Shown here: in pieces, positions 40,484 to 49,037 of the stretch
How positions within the stretch are numbered: position 1 is the first letter of the stretch
Layout of the letters: every line of letters starts with the position of its first letter
Assembly: GCA_963789515.1 (NCBI GenBank)
Contig: CAWBKW010000008.1
Location: forward strand, 50,444-114,443
Length of the DNA: 64,000 bases
Origin: JBAXEO01 sp963789515
GTDB taxonomy: Bacteria > Actinomycetota > Coriobacteriia > Anaerosomatales > JAAXUF01
Direction of reading: 5' to 3'
Notes under the pieces: model-generated
Databases searched by the model: none
What the model was told of the DNA's origin: nothing
The model's input: only the letters and a program-made list of their open reading frames with translations
Made by a program: the position numbers and the translations under genes

Positions 40484-41741
40484 TCCGCAGCGCCTCCAGC
40501 TCGCTGGCGTCCGTCATCTCGAGCGCCGTGAGCACGCGCTCACGCAGTGCCTCGACCATTCCCGGGTCCTCGTGCCAGGCGCGTAAGGTGAGCACCTGCA
40601 CGCTCTGGTCCACGCGCGCCTGTCGTACCGACAGGGGCAGGTCGAGCATGGTGGTGATCGAGTCGAGAGGGAAGCACGCCGGCACGACGACCACGGTGCG
40701 ACAACCCTGTGCCGCCAGGTGGCGCACGCTACCCGTCACCTCAGGAGATCGCCAGTCCGCCCAAGCGATGTGGACGCGTTGTTCGGAGATTCCCCGCTCG
40801 ATGAGGATCATCCTGACCTGGTTCAGGAACCCGCTCTCCTGGTGGTCGAACGTGTCGGCGATGCGCGAGCGCTCCACCGGCTGCGCCTGACCCACTAGAA
40901 CGACACCGCAGCTCGCCCTATCGCCGGCCACAGCCAGAGTCTTCGCGGCGACGAGTGAGGCGCACAGTGGCGATCCGCTCAAGGGGTCGGTGTACGAGAC
41001 GGTGACACCAAGCTCCGAGAGCCGAAGGGCATCGACCGCGCGCTTGGCCCGATCCACCTCGATCGACTCGGCGATGAATGCCTCTGCCACCACGATCGTC
41101 CGCGAACCCCTTCGAGCGGCGGCCGCGACGAGGATCGAGAGGGCGTGAGGCCCCTCGCACGCGGCGGTCTCGACGTGGGTGATCCCTCTGGGGCGAAGGG
41201 ACAGAGTCAGCCGCTCTGCGACACCGGTCAGCTCTCGTGGTCCCGGACTCGTTCCCCCGGCCGCCCGGTACCTGGTCTTCTGCGCCATGAACAGGAAGGG
41301 GAGCACCCAAATGGAGGCTTCGAGCAGGCCCTCCTCGGCTAGGTCGTCGAGAGCAGCGGCTGTCGCTCGCGCGCTGTAGGAGGCTGGCTCGAGCTCAGAC
41401 AGCAGTACGATCGCCGGCGGGGAGTCCCCGAGGGGGAGCACTTCCGGCAGCGAGGGGATGACCGGGCGGAGCGCGAGGTGGGCGAGGAGCGTGGAAGCGA
41501 GCGCGTAGCCGCCCGCGACCGCGGCCGCTCCGAAGAAGAGCGCGTAGCCGACAGCGTCGAGTCCGTCGTAGGAGGTCGTGATCTGACCGAAACCCCAGGC
41601 GGCGGCCGCGAAGCCGAGAAGTACCGATACCGCCGACACCGGTTCGAGCATGCGTTCGGAGATCAGCAGGGCCACGATCGATGCGCCCATGAGCACCGAG
41701 CCGCCGACCAATGCGAGCCAGATCAGGACAAGATGGTTCAT
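40440..41741 (-). CDS. Membrane-anchored ferrochelatase-like protein without catalytic residues
   Basis: A 433-residue protein. Three predicted N-terminal helices (LVLIWLALVGGSVLMGASIV, VSVLLGFAAAAWGFG, LFFGAAAVAGGYALASTLLA) are followed by two chelatase-like halves. RYRAAGGTSPGPRELTGVAE matches the ferrochelatase RYRAIGG-SPL region, and RSPEVTGSVRHLAAQGCRTV with VVVPACFPLDSITTMLDLP match the second half. The active-site His of SAHSLP aligns with Gln in LVGQAQPVE, and the Glu of DHLETLYDID aligns with Thr, so iron insertion is unlikely. GAGGAGG precedes ATG 41741. It is divergent from trxA. Heme or tetrapyrrole binding at the membrane is a possible role. Confidence 0.6.
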   Translation of the reverse strand: MNHLVLIWLALVGGSVLMGASIVALLISERMLEPVSAVSVLLGFAAAAWGFGQITTSYDGLDAVGYALFFGAAAVAGGYALASTLLAHLALRPVIPSLPEVLPLGDSPPAIVLLSELEPASYSARATAAALDDLAEEGLLEASIWVLPFLFMAQKTRYRAAGGTSPGPRELTGVAERLTLSLRPRGITHVETAACEGPHALSILVAAAARRGSRTIVVAEAFIAESIEVDRAKRAVDALRLSELGVTVSYTDPLSGSPLCASLVAAKTLAVAGDRASCGVVLVGQAQPVERSRIADTFDHQESGFLNQVRMILIERGISEQRVHIAWADWRSPEVTGSVRHLAAQGCRTVVVVPACFPLDSITTMLDLPLSVRQARVDQSVQVLTLRAWHEDPGMVEALRERVLTALEMTDASELEALRTSPRSAPSSTNASA

Positions 41742-41789
41742 TCGTGCCTCCTCGGGCAATGATACTCGTGTCGGGCAATCATCACGAAG

Positions 41790-41818
41790 TTGACCGCAGA
41801 TACCCCCTTGGGTATAAT
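41790..41818 (+). promoter_or_regulatory. trxA promoter with CsoR-type operator in the spacer
   Basis: TTGACC 41790-41795, 17-base spacer, TATAAT 41813-41818: a near-consensus promoter. ATACCC-CCTT-GGGTAT (41800-41815) fills the spacer and overlaps the -10. It is the same palindrome class as at 42641 and 49790, the type bound by CsoR/CstR repressors. Confidence 0.8.
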
Positions 41819-41859
41819 CATGACAGAATTACATAGGATTCGACTGAAGGAGCGGCCAG

Positions 41860-42180
41860 ATGAGCAACGCAATTGATGTGACCACCGCTACATGGGACGT
41901 AGAAGTCGCCTCGGCTGACGTGCCGGTGATCGTGGACTTCTGGGCGCCTTGGTGTGGTCCGTGTCGCATGGTCGCCCCCGAGCTGGACAAGCTCGCCGGG
42001 AGAGTCGATGGCGTCAAGTTCGTGAAGGTCAACATCGACGACAACTCGGAGTTGGCGGTTCGCTACGGTGTCATGAGCATTCCGACCATCGCGAAGTTCG
42101 TCGGCGGTGAGATGGCCGCTCAGGTCGTTGGAGCTCGCGGTGCGGATGCCATGGGCAAGGAGCTCGGCATCGAGGCCTGA
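41860..42180 (+). CDS. trxA: Thioredoxin
   Basis: A 106-residue cytoplasmic thiol-disulfide reductant. Active site WAPWCGPCRM (Cys32, Cys35), cis-Pro in SIPTIAKFVGGE, normal length. AAGGAG precedes the ATG. Expression should be repressed through the CsoR-type operator in its promoter, which is unusual for a housekeeping thioredoxin and suggests a role in persulfide or metal stress. It ends in a strong terminator. Confidence 0.95.
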   Translation: MSNAIDVTTATWDVEVASADVPVIVDFWAPWCGPCRMVAPELDKLAGRVDGVKFVKVNIDDNSELAVRYGVMSIPTIAKFVGGEMAAQVVGARGADAMGKELGIEA

Positions 42181-42210
42181 CCGGCAACTCGATCGAACAC
42201 TGAACAGCGC

Positions 42211-42237
42211 AGGGGCCCCGTGATCCACGGGGCCCCT
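42211..42237. terminator. Hairpin between convergent trxA and csoR
   Basis: AGGGGCCCCGTG, loop ATC, CACGGGGCCCCT: a perfect 12-base-pair stem, symmetric for both directions. No long T run. Confidence 0.7.
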
Positions 42238-42276
42238 CAGTGTGTCCGGACGTTCAGACCCTTGGCCGGCAGCGGC

Positions 42277-42588
42277 TCACTTCACGCAGGAGGAGTACTT
42301 CAGGAACACACCGATGGCCTGGTCGATGACCTCGTCACGAGACATGGAGGGATCGTTCTCGACGAGACAGCGCTTCATCGCGTGTCCGATGATGTGCAGG
42401 CTGACCTGGTTCAGCGCCGACTTGGCTGCCATGATCTGAGTAAGGACCGCATCGCACTCCTGTCCTGAGTCGATCATGGACTGCAGCCCGCGAATCTGCC
42501 CTTCGAGCCGGCGTAGCCGGTTGATGATCTTCTTGCGCTCGTCGTCGTCGGCGACGAGCGGATTGGGGCTGGCGATGGAATCGGACAT
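42277..42588 (-). CDS. CsoR/CstR-family repressor
   Basis: An all-helical repressor of 103 residues. INRLRRLEGQIRGLQSMID and the later AAKSALNQVSLHIIGHAMKRC are the family signature. Ligand positions: Cys45 (GQECDAV) and Cys74 are 29 apart, exactly as Cys36 and Cys65 of the mycobacterial Cu(I) sensor, but the intervening His position (70) is Ala, with His69 displaced by one. Two Cys without the His is the pattern of CstR persulfide sensors. A further Cys101 lies near the C-terminus. ATG 42588 has GGAGG six bases upstream. Divergent from the CDF gene across a shared operator. Confidence 0.88.
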   Translation of the reverse strand: MSDSIASPNPLVADDDERKKIINRLRRLEGQIRGLQSMIDSGQECDAVLTQIMAAKSALNQVSLHIIGHAMKRCLVENDPSMSRDEVIDQAIGVFLKYSSCVK

Positions 42589-42637
42589 GACGCACCTCCA
42601 CACCGTCGGTGTACGCTATCCTGAGCGTCTGGTGTGA

Positions 42638-42666
42638 AGTATACCCCCGAGGGGTATGCGCGACAA
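42638..42666 (-). promoter_or_regulatory. csoR promoter and shared operator between csoR and the CDF gene
   Basis: On the minus strand TTGTCG (42666-42661), 17-base spacer, TATACT (42643-42638). The spacer contains the perfect palindrome ATACCCC-CGA-GGGGTAT (42641-42657). Binding there would repress csoR itself and the divergent CDF gene, whose own -10 would fall near 42655. Confidence 0.75.
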
Positions 42667-42686
42667 GGTTCGGAGGGGGAGCTTTC

Positions 42687-43631
42687 GTGGGCTATCGGCG
42701 TCCGGTGTCGGAGGAGTCAGGGAGCGGGCGCATCCGCTCGATCAAGCGGGTGCTGTGGATCATCCTCTTCCTCAACCTCGCCGTGGCGTTCGCCAAGATA
42801 GCCTGGGGCACGATCACCCACTCCGCTGCCATGCAGGCAGACGGCTTCCACTCGATCTTCGATGGAGCGAGCAACGTGGTTGGTTTGGTCGGCATGGCTT
42901 TGGCCGGTAGGCCGGCTGACGACGACCATCCCTACGGCCATGGGAAGTACGAGACGTACGCGTCTGCCATCATCGGCGCGATGCTTCTGTTCGCCGCCTA
43001 CCGCATCGGTTCTGAGGCATTGTCGAGCCTGACGAGCCATGCCGTGGCGCCGACCGTCGATGCCATCTCCTTCGTCGTGATGATCGGCACGCTCACCGTC
43101 AACATCTTCATCACCACGTGGGAACGACGTGTCGGGCACAGGCTCGGAAGCTCGATTCTCGTTGCCGACGCGAGTCACACGGGCTCCGACGTTCTGGTGA
43201 GCGTGGGTGTCATCATCAGCCTCATCCTGGTCAAGATGGGCTTCCCGCTCGCAGACCCGATCGTGGCGCTTCTGGTCTGCGTAGCGATCGTCTACACCGC
43301 CTGGGGCGTGTTCAAGCAGGCGAGTGCGACGCTGTCGGACTCGGCGCGCATTCCCAAGGCCGACATCTGCGCGGTTGCTCTTCGCGTCCCGGGCGTCATG
43401 GGGTGCCACACGATTCGCAGCCGCGGCTCCGAAGCCGAGGTCTACGTCGATCTGCACGTGCAGGTCGATCCGGCGGCATCGGTGGCGGATGGTCATCAGG
43501 TCGTGGAGAACGTCGAACGAGAGGTGGCCGAGGCCTTCACCCAGGTCGTCGACGTCATCGCGCACCTCGAGCCCTTCGACGAGTACCAGCAGGCCAAGAC
43601 GGCCGAGGAGACCCGTGCAGGGCTCCTCTGA
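42687..43631 (+). CDS. Cation diffusion facilitator (CDF) transporter
   Basis: A 314-residue divalent-metal/proton antiporter with six predicted helices and a C-terminal cytoplasmic domain. Metal sites: HSAAMQADGFHSIFDGASN in helix 2 and LVADASHTGSDVLVSVG in helix 5, plus the DDDHPYGHGKYET loop. Family members export Zn, Fe, Mn or Co; the substrate is not certain. GTG 42687 has GGGGGAG five bases upstream. It is divergent from csoR and its promoter region carries the palindromic operator. Its end overlaps the next gene by 17 bases. Confidence 0.92.
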   Translation: MGYRRPVSEESGSGRIRSIKRVLWIILFLNLAVAFAKIAWGTITHSAAMQADGFHSIFDGASNVVGLVGMALAGRPADDDHPYGHGKYETYASAIIGAMLLFAAYRIGSEALSSLTSHAVAPTVDAISFVVMIGTLTVNIFITTWERRVGHRLGSSILVADASHTGSDVLVSVGVIISLILVKMGFPLADPIVALLVCVAIVYTAWGVFKQASATLSDSARIPKADICAVALRVPGVMGCHTIRSRGSEAEVYVDLHVQVDPAASVADGHQVVENVEREVAEAFTQVVDVIAHLEPFDEYQQAKTAEETRAGLL

Positions 43632-44601
43632 ACGCGGTTCCTCCGTAGAGCCGAATCGGCTGCGAGGGTATCTCCTCGCGCTCCTGGCAGCAGCCTGCTG
43701 GGCGACCGGAGGCCTGACGGCCAAGTGGCTCTTCACTTCTCCGTCGGCCGCCACAGCGGCATGGCCCCTTGTCCCGCTCGGCATCACCATCGATCCGACC
43801 ACACTCTCGGGCGCACGGGCGCTTTCGGCGTTCGCGTTGCTCGCCGTTGTACTCGCCGTGGGACGGCCGCGGGATCTGAGGGTCTCGCTGCGAGACATAC
43901 CGTTTCTCGCGGTCTTTGGTGTCTTCGGCCTGGCGATGGTCCACTTCACCTACTTCAAGACCATCTCGCTGACCAACGTGGCCACTGCGATCCTGCTCGA
44001 GTACCTCGCCCCCGTCATCGTGCTGCTGGTGGGCGTCGCGTTCATGAAGCACAGGTTCACGTGGTGGCTGCCGATAGGGGTGGCCCTGTCGGTCTCCGGC
44101 TGCGCCCTGGTCGTCGGGGCGATCGGCGGGTCCGGGCTCGTCGTCTCGCCGGCGGGTATCGGCTGGGGCCTGTTGTCGGCGGTGTTCTTCGCCGCGTACT
44201 CTCTGATGGGCACGGTCGCGGTCTCACGGTTCAGCCCCTACACGGCGCTCGTGTGGGGACTCGGCTTCGCGTCGCTGTTCTGGCTGGTGGTGCTTACTCC
44301 CCGAGTGGTGCTGAGCGCGTTCGCCGATCCCGGTACCGCCGCCGCAATCCTCTTCATCGCCGTCGTGAGCACGATCGTGCCGTTCGCCGCGTTCCTCATC
44401 GCGTTGCATCACATCGCCCCTACCAACGCGACGGTGACCTCGACGGTCGAGCCCGTGATCGCAGGGGTCGGTGCGTACCTGCTGTTCGGCGAGTCGCTGT
44501 CCACGATCCAGGTGCTGGGGGGGATGATGGTCATCGCGGCCATCGCCGTGGTCCAGCTGCCGGAGCGGGCGCCGGTCGTCACACTTCCGCCGCCGGACTG
44601 A
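43615..44601 (+). CDS. EamA-family (drug/metabolite) transporter
   Basis: A 328-residue membrane protein with ten predicted helices made of two EamA halves (LLALLAAACWATGGLTAKWL... and GIGWGLLSAVFFAAYSLMGT...). The second-half signature ALHHIAPTNATVTSTVEPVIAG is typical. The family exports amino acids, nucleosides or other metabolites; no substrate can be named. GTG 43615 has GAGGAG just upstream and overlaps the CDF gene, so it likely belongs to the same transcript and may share CsoR/CstR control. Confidence 0.88.
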   Translation: MQGSSERGSSVEPNRLRGYLLALLAAACWATGGLTAKWLFTSPSAATAAWPLVPLGITIDPTTLSGARALSAFALLAVVLAVGRPRDLRVSLRDIPFLAVFGVFGLAMVHFTYFKTISLTNVATAILLEYLAPVIVLLVGVAFMKHRFTWWLPIGVALSVSGCALVVGAIGGSGLVVSPAGIGWGLLSAVFFAAYSLMGTVAVSRFSPYTALVWGLGFASLFWLVVLTPRVVLSAFADPGTAAAILFIAVVSTIVPFAAFLIALHHIAPTNATVTSTVEPVIAGVGAYLLFGESLSTIQVLGGMMVIAAIAVVQLPERAPVVTLPPPD

Positions 44602-44653
44602 GGTCCACCGAATCTCCGCAGGTGACCACCGTCAAACTGGCGGTTCATGGTGG

Positions 44654-44659
44654 TATACT
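44654..44659 (+). promoter_or_regulatory. -10 element of rpoN
   Basis: TATACT 56 bases before the rpoN ATG, followed by a T run; GTCAAA 17 bases upstream is a poor -35. GAGAGGAGG just before the start codon is a strong ribosome site. Confidence 0.45.
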
Positions 44660-44715
44660 TTTTGCACTGGGGGGCGCCCTCGCATCCCCTCTGAGCGTCG
44701 TCGAGAGGAGGGTCG

Positions 44716-46110
44716 ATGGAACTTTCGCACCGCCCGGAGCTTCGGCACAAGGTCACCCTTTCGCCGCAGGTCTATCAGGGCCTCAGCATCCTTGCGATGC
44801 CCATCGTCGACCTTCAACAGCTCATCGAGGTCGAGATGCTCGAGAATCCCGTGCTCGAGGTCGACGAGTCTGAGAGCGAACCTCTCGAGGGTGAGGAGTC
44901 GTCCGACGAGCGCGAGGACGACGAACGTTCCTGGGACGAGTGGCTCGAGATGTACGAGGACCTGGATTCCATGGAACCGACGGCTCCGCGGGATCCCAAT
45001 GCTGAGACCGCCAACACCGAGGACTTCGTCGGCGGAGTGCAGACCTTCGACGACTACCTTCTGAACCAGCTCGCACTGCTCGATATCTCAGACGACGTTG
45101 CGCGCGCGGGCAGAGCGGTCATCGGTTCGCTCGATGCCGACGGTTTCTTCGTCGGCTCCCTCGATGAGATCGCCGCACTCACAGGCGTGTCGCGCCGGGC
45201 CGCCGAGCAGGGCCTCGAGGCCGTGCAGCAGCTTGATCCGCCCGGAGTCGGCGCGCGGGATCTCACCGAAGCGCTGGCTCTGCAGATGGAGTTCCTGGGG
45301 CTGGAAGAGCCGCTTCTGTCTCGGATCATACAAAGCCACCTCGACGATGTGGCCTCGAACCACTATCGCAAGATCGCCCGGGCGCTCAAAGTCGATGAGG
45401 ACGAGGTACGGCGTCTCGTGGATGTGTTGCGCGCCCTGAACCCTCGGCCGGCAGGCGCCTTCTCGCCGGGTCCCTCGCCGGGCTACATCGTTCCCGACGT
45501 CACGCTGAGACGGTTTGATGACGAGTGGGTCATCACTTCGAACAACGAGGCGGTTCCCTCCCTTCGCGTTTCGCCGAGATACCGCTCGATGCTCAAGAGC
45601 GGCTCGACCGCGGACGATGAGACCCGCAAGTACCTCAAGGACAAGATCCGCTCGGCGGAGAGTTTCATCAAGAACGTCGATCGCCGCAAGGACACGGTCA
45701 CGCGTATCACGCAGATCATCCTGGAGGTACAGAGCGAGTTCTTCGAAGACGGCAAGGGCCTGCTGAGGCCGCTTCGCCTCGAAGACGTCGCTGTCGAGAT
45801 CGGCGTGCACCTGTCCACCGTCTCGCGCGGGGTGACCGGCAAGTACATGGCGACGCCGTACGGCCTGTTCGAGCTCAAGCACTTCTTCAGCGGTGGGTAC
45901 CGGACGACCCAGGGCATGGACGTCGCCGCGACGAGCATCAAGCAGCGGCTGCGCGTATTGGTCGGAGAAGAGGATCCGGCCAAGCCGGTGTCCGACCAGC
46001 GTCTGGCGGAGTTGCTCTCCCAGGAGGGAGTCACCGTGGCGCGGCGCACGGTCGCTAAGTATCGCGAGGAGTTGCACATCGAGCCGTCCTGGGCGAGGCG
46101 CCGTCGATGA
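44716..46110 (+). CDS. rpoN: RNA polymerase sigma-54 factor
   Basis: A 464-residue alternative sigma factor that recognises -24/-12 promoters and needs an ATP-driven activator. The N-terminal Gln/Leu-rich region I (VYQGLSILAMPIVDLQQLIE), an acidic region II, the core-binding domain (LDPPGVGARDLTEALALQ), the HTH and the RpoN box ARRTVAKYRE near 441-450 are all present. Members are well known in Proteobacteria and Firmicutes but very rare in Actinobacteria. Its stop overlaps the start of the kinase gene by 4 bases, so sigma factor, sensor and activator form one unit. Confidence 0.96.
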   Translation: MELSHRPELRHKVTLSPQVYQGLSILAMPIVDLQQLIEVEMLENPVLEVDESESEPLEGEESSDEREDDERSWDEWLEMYEDLDSMEPTAPRDPNAETANTEDFVGGVQTFDDYLLNQLALLDISDDVARAGRAVIGSLDADGFFVGSLDEIAALTGVSRRAAEQGLEAVQQLDPPGVGARDLTEALALQMEFLGLEEPLLSRIIQSHLDDVASNHYRKIARALKVDEDEVRRLVDVLRALNPRPAGAFSPGPSPGYIVPDVTLRRFDDEWVITSNNEAVPSLRVSPRYRSMLKSGSTADDETRKYLKDKIRSAESFIKNVDRRKDTVTRITQIILEVQSEFFEDGKGLLRPLRLEDVAVEIGVHLSTVSRGVTGKYMATPYGLFELKHFFSGGYRTTQGMDVAATSIKQRLRVLVGEEDPAKPVSDQRLAELLSQEGVTVARRTVAKYREELHIEPSWARRRR

Positions 46111-47648
46111 GCCCGGAGCGCGCCGAGCTACCGCAACGGCCACCCTCCGCTGCTCCTCAGGACTCCGCGTCCGACTCGGCTGACCCGCAGGACGGTCACC
46201 GGTCACGGGATATCGTCATCATCGTCTTCATGCTGCTGTTCGTCGCCCTTCTGCAGTTCAGGGCGAGCCCGGTGGTTCGCGGCGTCCCGCTGGTGCTGCT
46301 GTACCGCCACCTCTACTACATCCCGATCATCTACGCCGCGTTCGTGTTCGGTAAGCGTGGGGGGGCGCTGAGTGCCCTCGCGGCCTCGATTCCTTTTGCG
46401 ATACACGCCCGATTCTCGCTGAGGTTTCCGGTGGGGCTGGGGTTCGAGACCTGGATCGAGGTCGCTTCGTTCTTCGCGGCCGGGTTGCTCTTCGGCGCCA
46501 TCCGTGATGCCGAGGAGCACAGGGCGAGGGACTTGCAGCAGGTCTCGCAGCAGCTTGAGAACGCCTACAAGAAGCTCGAGGAGCGCGCCATCCAGCTCAT
46601 CAACATCCAGGACTACACCCAGTCGATCCTGCGCTCGATCACCTCAGGCGTGCTGACGGTCGGGCCGGACGGCTCGGTGGCGACCGCCAATCCCGCAGCC
46701 GAGCGGATGCTCGGCATGTCCGAGTTCGAGATGGTGCCCCGGCCGATCGGCTCGCTCTTCCAGTCCGACGGTGGGATCTCGCTCGATGTCGCCAAGGTGC
46801 TGGCGGGACGGCTTCCGCTCGCGATGCGCGAGGCCACGCTCCAGACTTCCAGCGGCAGGGAAGTCCACGTGCAGGCCTCGACCTCGCGCATGCGAGCAGT
46901 GGGGGGCACGGTTCTGGGAGCCGTGGTCACGCTGGAGGACGTCTCAGACATCAAGGCGCTGACCGCGCAGCTCATCCGGGCAGACCGGCTTGCGGCGATG
47001 GGCGAGCTGACCGCAGGCGTGGCCCATGAGGTGCGCAACCCCCTGGGCGTGATCCGGGCGAGCGTCCAGCTGCTTGACGACGCACAGGTCGACCACGCTC
47101 GAATACATGAGGCGGCGGAGGTCATCAAGCAGGAGATCGATCGGCTTGACCGGGTCATCAAGGCGTTGCTGGACTTCGGCAGGCCCAGCAAGCCGACGCT
47201 TGTGAGGACAGACATCAACAGCGTCCTTGAAGACGTCGTTCTGTTCACCAATCGGTTCGCGAAGCAGCATGGAGTCCATATCGAGGAGCGGTTCGAGGAC
47301 GAGCTTCCCGACGTATTCGGCGACCCCGACCAGCTCAAGCAGGTGTTTCTCAACCTTGTCACCAATGCGGTGCAGGCCATCGGGGAGTCGGAGGGACTCA
47401 TCGTCATACAGACTCGGCCAGAGGGTGAGTACGTCCAGGTGACTGTCGCGGATGACGGGCCCGGGATATCCTCACATGACCTGCCGAAGGTGTTCGACCC
47501 CTTCTTCACCAAGCGGGCCGAGGGCACCGGACTGGGGCTGACCATCGTGCATCGCATCATCGATGAGCACGAGGGGCATATCGAAGTGGAGAGCAGTTCG
47601 GCCGGTACGGTCTTCAAGGTCACGCTTCCCGCAGTGATGGACGAGTGA
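46107..47648 (+). CDS. Membrane sensor histidine kinase, NtrB/AtoS-like
   Basis: A 513-residue kinase. Three or four N-terminal helices (IVIIVFMLLFVALLQFRAS, YIPIIYAAFVFGKRGGALSAL, EVASFFAAGLLFGAI), a coiled-coil linker, a PAS domain (ITSGVLTVGPDGSVATANPAAERMLG), HisKA with the phosphoacceptor His307 in AGVAHEVRNPLGVIRAS, and HATPase with NLVTNAVQAIGES, DDGPGIS and GTGLGLTIVHRI. Unlike cytoplasmic NtrB it is membrane-bound, so the signal is probably external or in the membrane. Its 3' end overlaps the region before the response regulator, its certain partner. Confidence 0.93.
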   Translation: MSPERAELPQRPPSAAPQDSASDSADPQDGHRSRDIVIIVFMLLFVALLQFRASPVVRGVPLVLLYRHLYYIPIIYAAFVFGKRGGALSALAASIPFAIHARFSLRFPVGLGFETWIEVASFFAAGLLFGAIRDAEEHRARDLQQVSQQLENAYKKLEERAIQLINIQDYTQSILRSITSGVLTVGPDGSVATANPAAERMLGMSEFEMVPRPIGSLFQSDGGISLDVAKVLAGRLPLAMREATLQTSSGREVHVQASTSRMRAVGGTVLGAVVTLEDVSDIKALTAQLIRADRLAAMGELTAGVAHEVRNPLGVIRASVQLLDDAQVDHARIHEAAEVIKQEIDRLDRVIKALLDFGRPSKPTLVRTDINSVLEDVVLFTNRFAKQHGVHIEERFEDELPDVFGDPDQLKQVFLNLVTNAVQAIGESEGLIVIQTRPEGEYVQVTVADDGPGISSHDLPKVFDPFFTKRAEGTGLGLTIVHRIIDEHEGHIEVESSSAGTVFKVTLPAVMDE

Positions 47649-47659
47649 AGGGAATCCGC

Positions 47660-49009
47660 ATGAGCAAGCGCGTGCTCATCGTCGACGACGAGAAGAACAT
47701 GAGGTGGGTACTGGGGCAGTCCCTCTCCGGCGACGGGTTCGAGGTGGCGGAGGCCACTGACGGCAAGGAGGCGCTCGCCGCCGTCGCCGAACAGGAGCCG
47801 GACGTCATGGTGCTCGACCATCGCATGCCGGTGATGGACGGCATGGAGGTGCTCAGGACGCTCAGGAGCAAGGGGTCGACGTTCCCGATCATCATGTTGA
47901 CCGCGCACGGCAACGTCGCGCTGGCCGTGGAAGCGATGAAGGCCGGTGCCAACGAGTATCTGACCAAGCCGTTCGATCTCGAGGAGCTCAAGCTTGCGAT
48001 AGACAAGGCCCTCAAGTACTCGGGGCTCGCAGCGGAAGTCGAGAGGCTGCGAAGCGAACTCGACAAGGAGTACGACATCCACGGGATCGTCGCGTCGGAT
48101 CCCGGGATGCTCGAAGTTCTCGGCACGGTTCAGAAGGTCGCCCCGACCATGGCGACGGTCATGATCTACGGTGAGTCGGGCACCGGCAAGGAGCTGATCG
48201 CGCGCGCCGTCCACAATCTGTCCGACCGCGCGGACAAGCCGTTCATATCGGTCAGCGCGGGCGCGCTGCCCGAGACCCTGCTGGAGAGTGAGCTCTTCGG
48301 CTATGAGAAGGGTGCGTTCACCGGTGCCGTGACGCCCAAGCCCGGTCGTTTCGAGATGGCCAACGGCGGGACCATGTTCCTCGATGAGATCGGGGACATC
48401 TCGCCGGTGACGCAGGTCAAGCTGTTGCGGGTGCTCCAGGAGCGCAAGTTCGAGCGGTTGGGTGGTACGAGGACCATCGAGGTCGACGTCAGGCTCGTTG
48501 CGGCGACGAACCAGGACCTGCAGCAGCTGATAGCTGACGGTGAGTTCCGCGAGGACCTCTTCTATCGGCTCAACGTCGTCCCGGTCACGATCCCGACCCT
48601 CCGTCAGAGGCCGGGGGACATCCCTCTGCTCGTGGCGCACTTCCTGGACAAGCTCAATGCCGGTACCAAGTCGATCAATCCCGAGGCCATGGAGGCCCTT
48701 GCCAGGTACCGGTGGCCGGGGAACATCCGTGAACTTGAGAACACTATCGAGAGGATCATCATCCTGTCGCATGGGGACGTGATCGAAGTCACGGACCTGC
48801 CTGCTGAGGTCCGGGCCGGCACAGGAACGCGTGACAGGATCCCCAGCGGCTTCCTTCTGCCCGACGACGGCATCGATCTCGAGGAGCTGGAACTCGACAT
48901 GGTCCGCCAGGCCATCGATCGCACCGGGGCCAACGTGCCCAAGGCGGCCAAGCTGCTGGGTCTCACGGCCAAGACTCTTGAGGCGAGGATGCAGCGTCTC
49001 GGCCTCTAG
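47660..49009 (+). CDS. Sigma-54-dependent response regulator, NtrC family
   Basis: A 449-residue enhancer-binding activator. The receiver domain has Asp53 in VLDHRMPVMDG; the AAA+ domain has Walker A GESGTGKE (about 171), the sigma-54 contact loop GAFTGA (218-223), FLDEIGDIS and RYRWPGNIRELENT; the Fis-type HTH at the end is TGANVPKAAKLLGLTAKTLE. ATG 47660 is chosen with AAGGGA six bases upstream; GTG 47645 is in frame too. Encoded directly after its kinase and rpoN, and followed by a consensus sigma-54 promoter. Confidence 0.95.
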   Translation: MSKRVLIVDDEKNMRWVLGQSLSGDGFEVAEATDGKEALAAVAEQEPDVMVLDHRMPVMDGMEVLRTLRSKGSTFPIIMLTAHGNVALAVEAMKAGANEYLTKPFDLEELKLAIDKALKYSGLAAEVERLRSELDKEYDIHGIVASDPGMLEVLGTVQKVAPTMATVMIYGESGTGKELIARAVHNLSDRADKPFISVSAGALPETLLESELFGYEKGAFTGAVTPKPGRFEMANGGTMFLDEIGDISPVTQVKLLRVLQERKFERLGGTRTIEVDVRLVAATNQDLQQLIADGEFREDLFYRLNVVPVTIPTLRQRPGDIPLLVAHFLDKLNAGTKSINPEAMEALARYRWPGNIRELENTIERIIILSHGDVIEVTDLPAEVRAGTGTRDRIPSGFLLPDDGIDLEELELDMVRQAIDRTGANVPKAAKLLGLTAKTLEARMQRLGL

Positions 49010-49037
49010 ATCGGATTGATGCATCGATCTGCATGCT

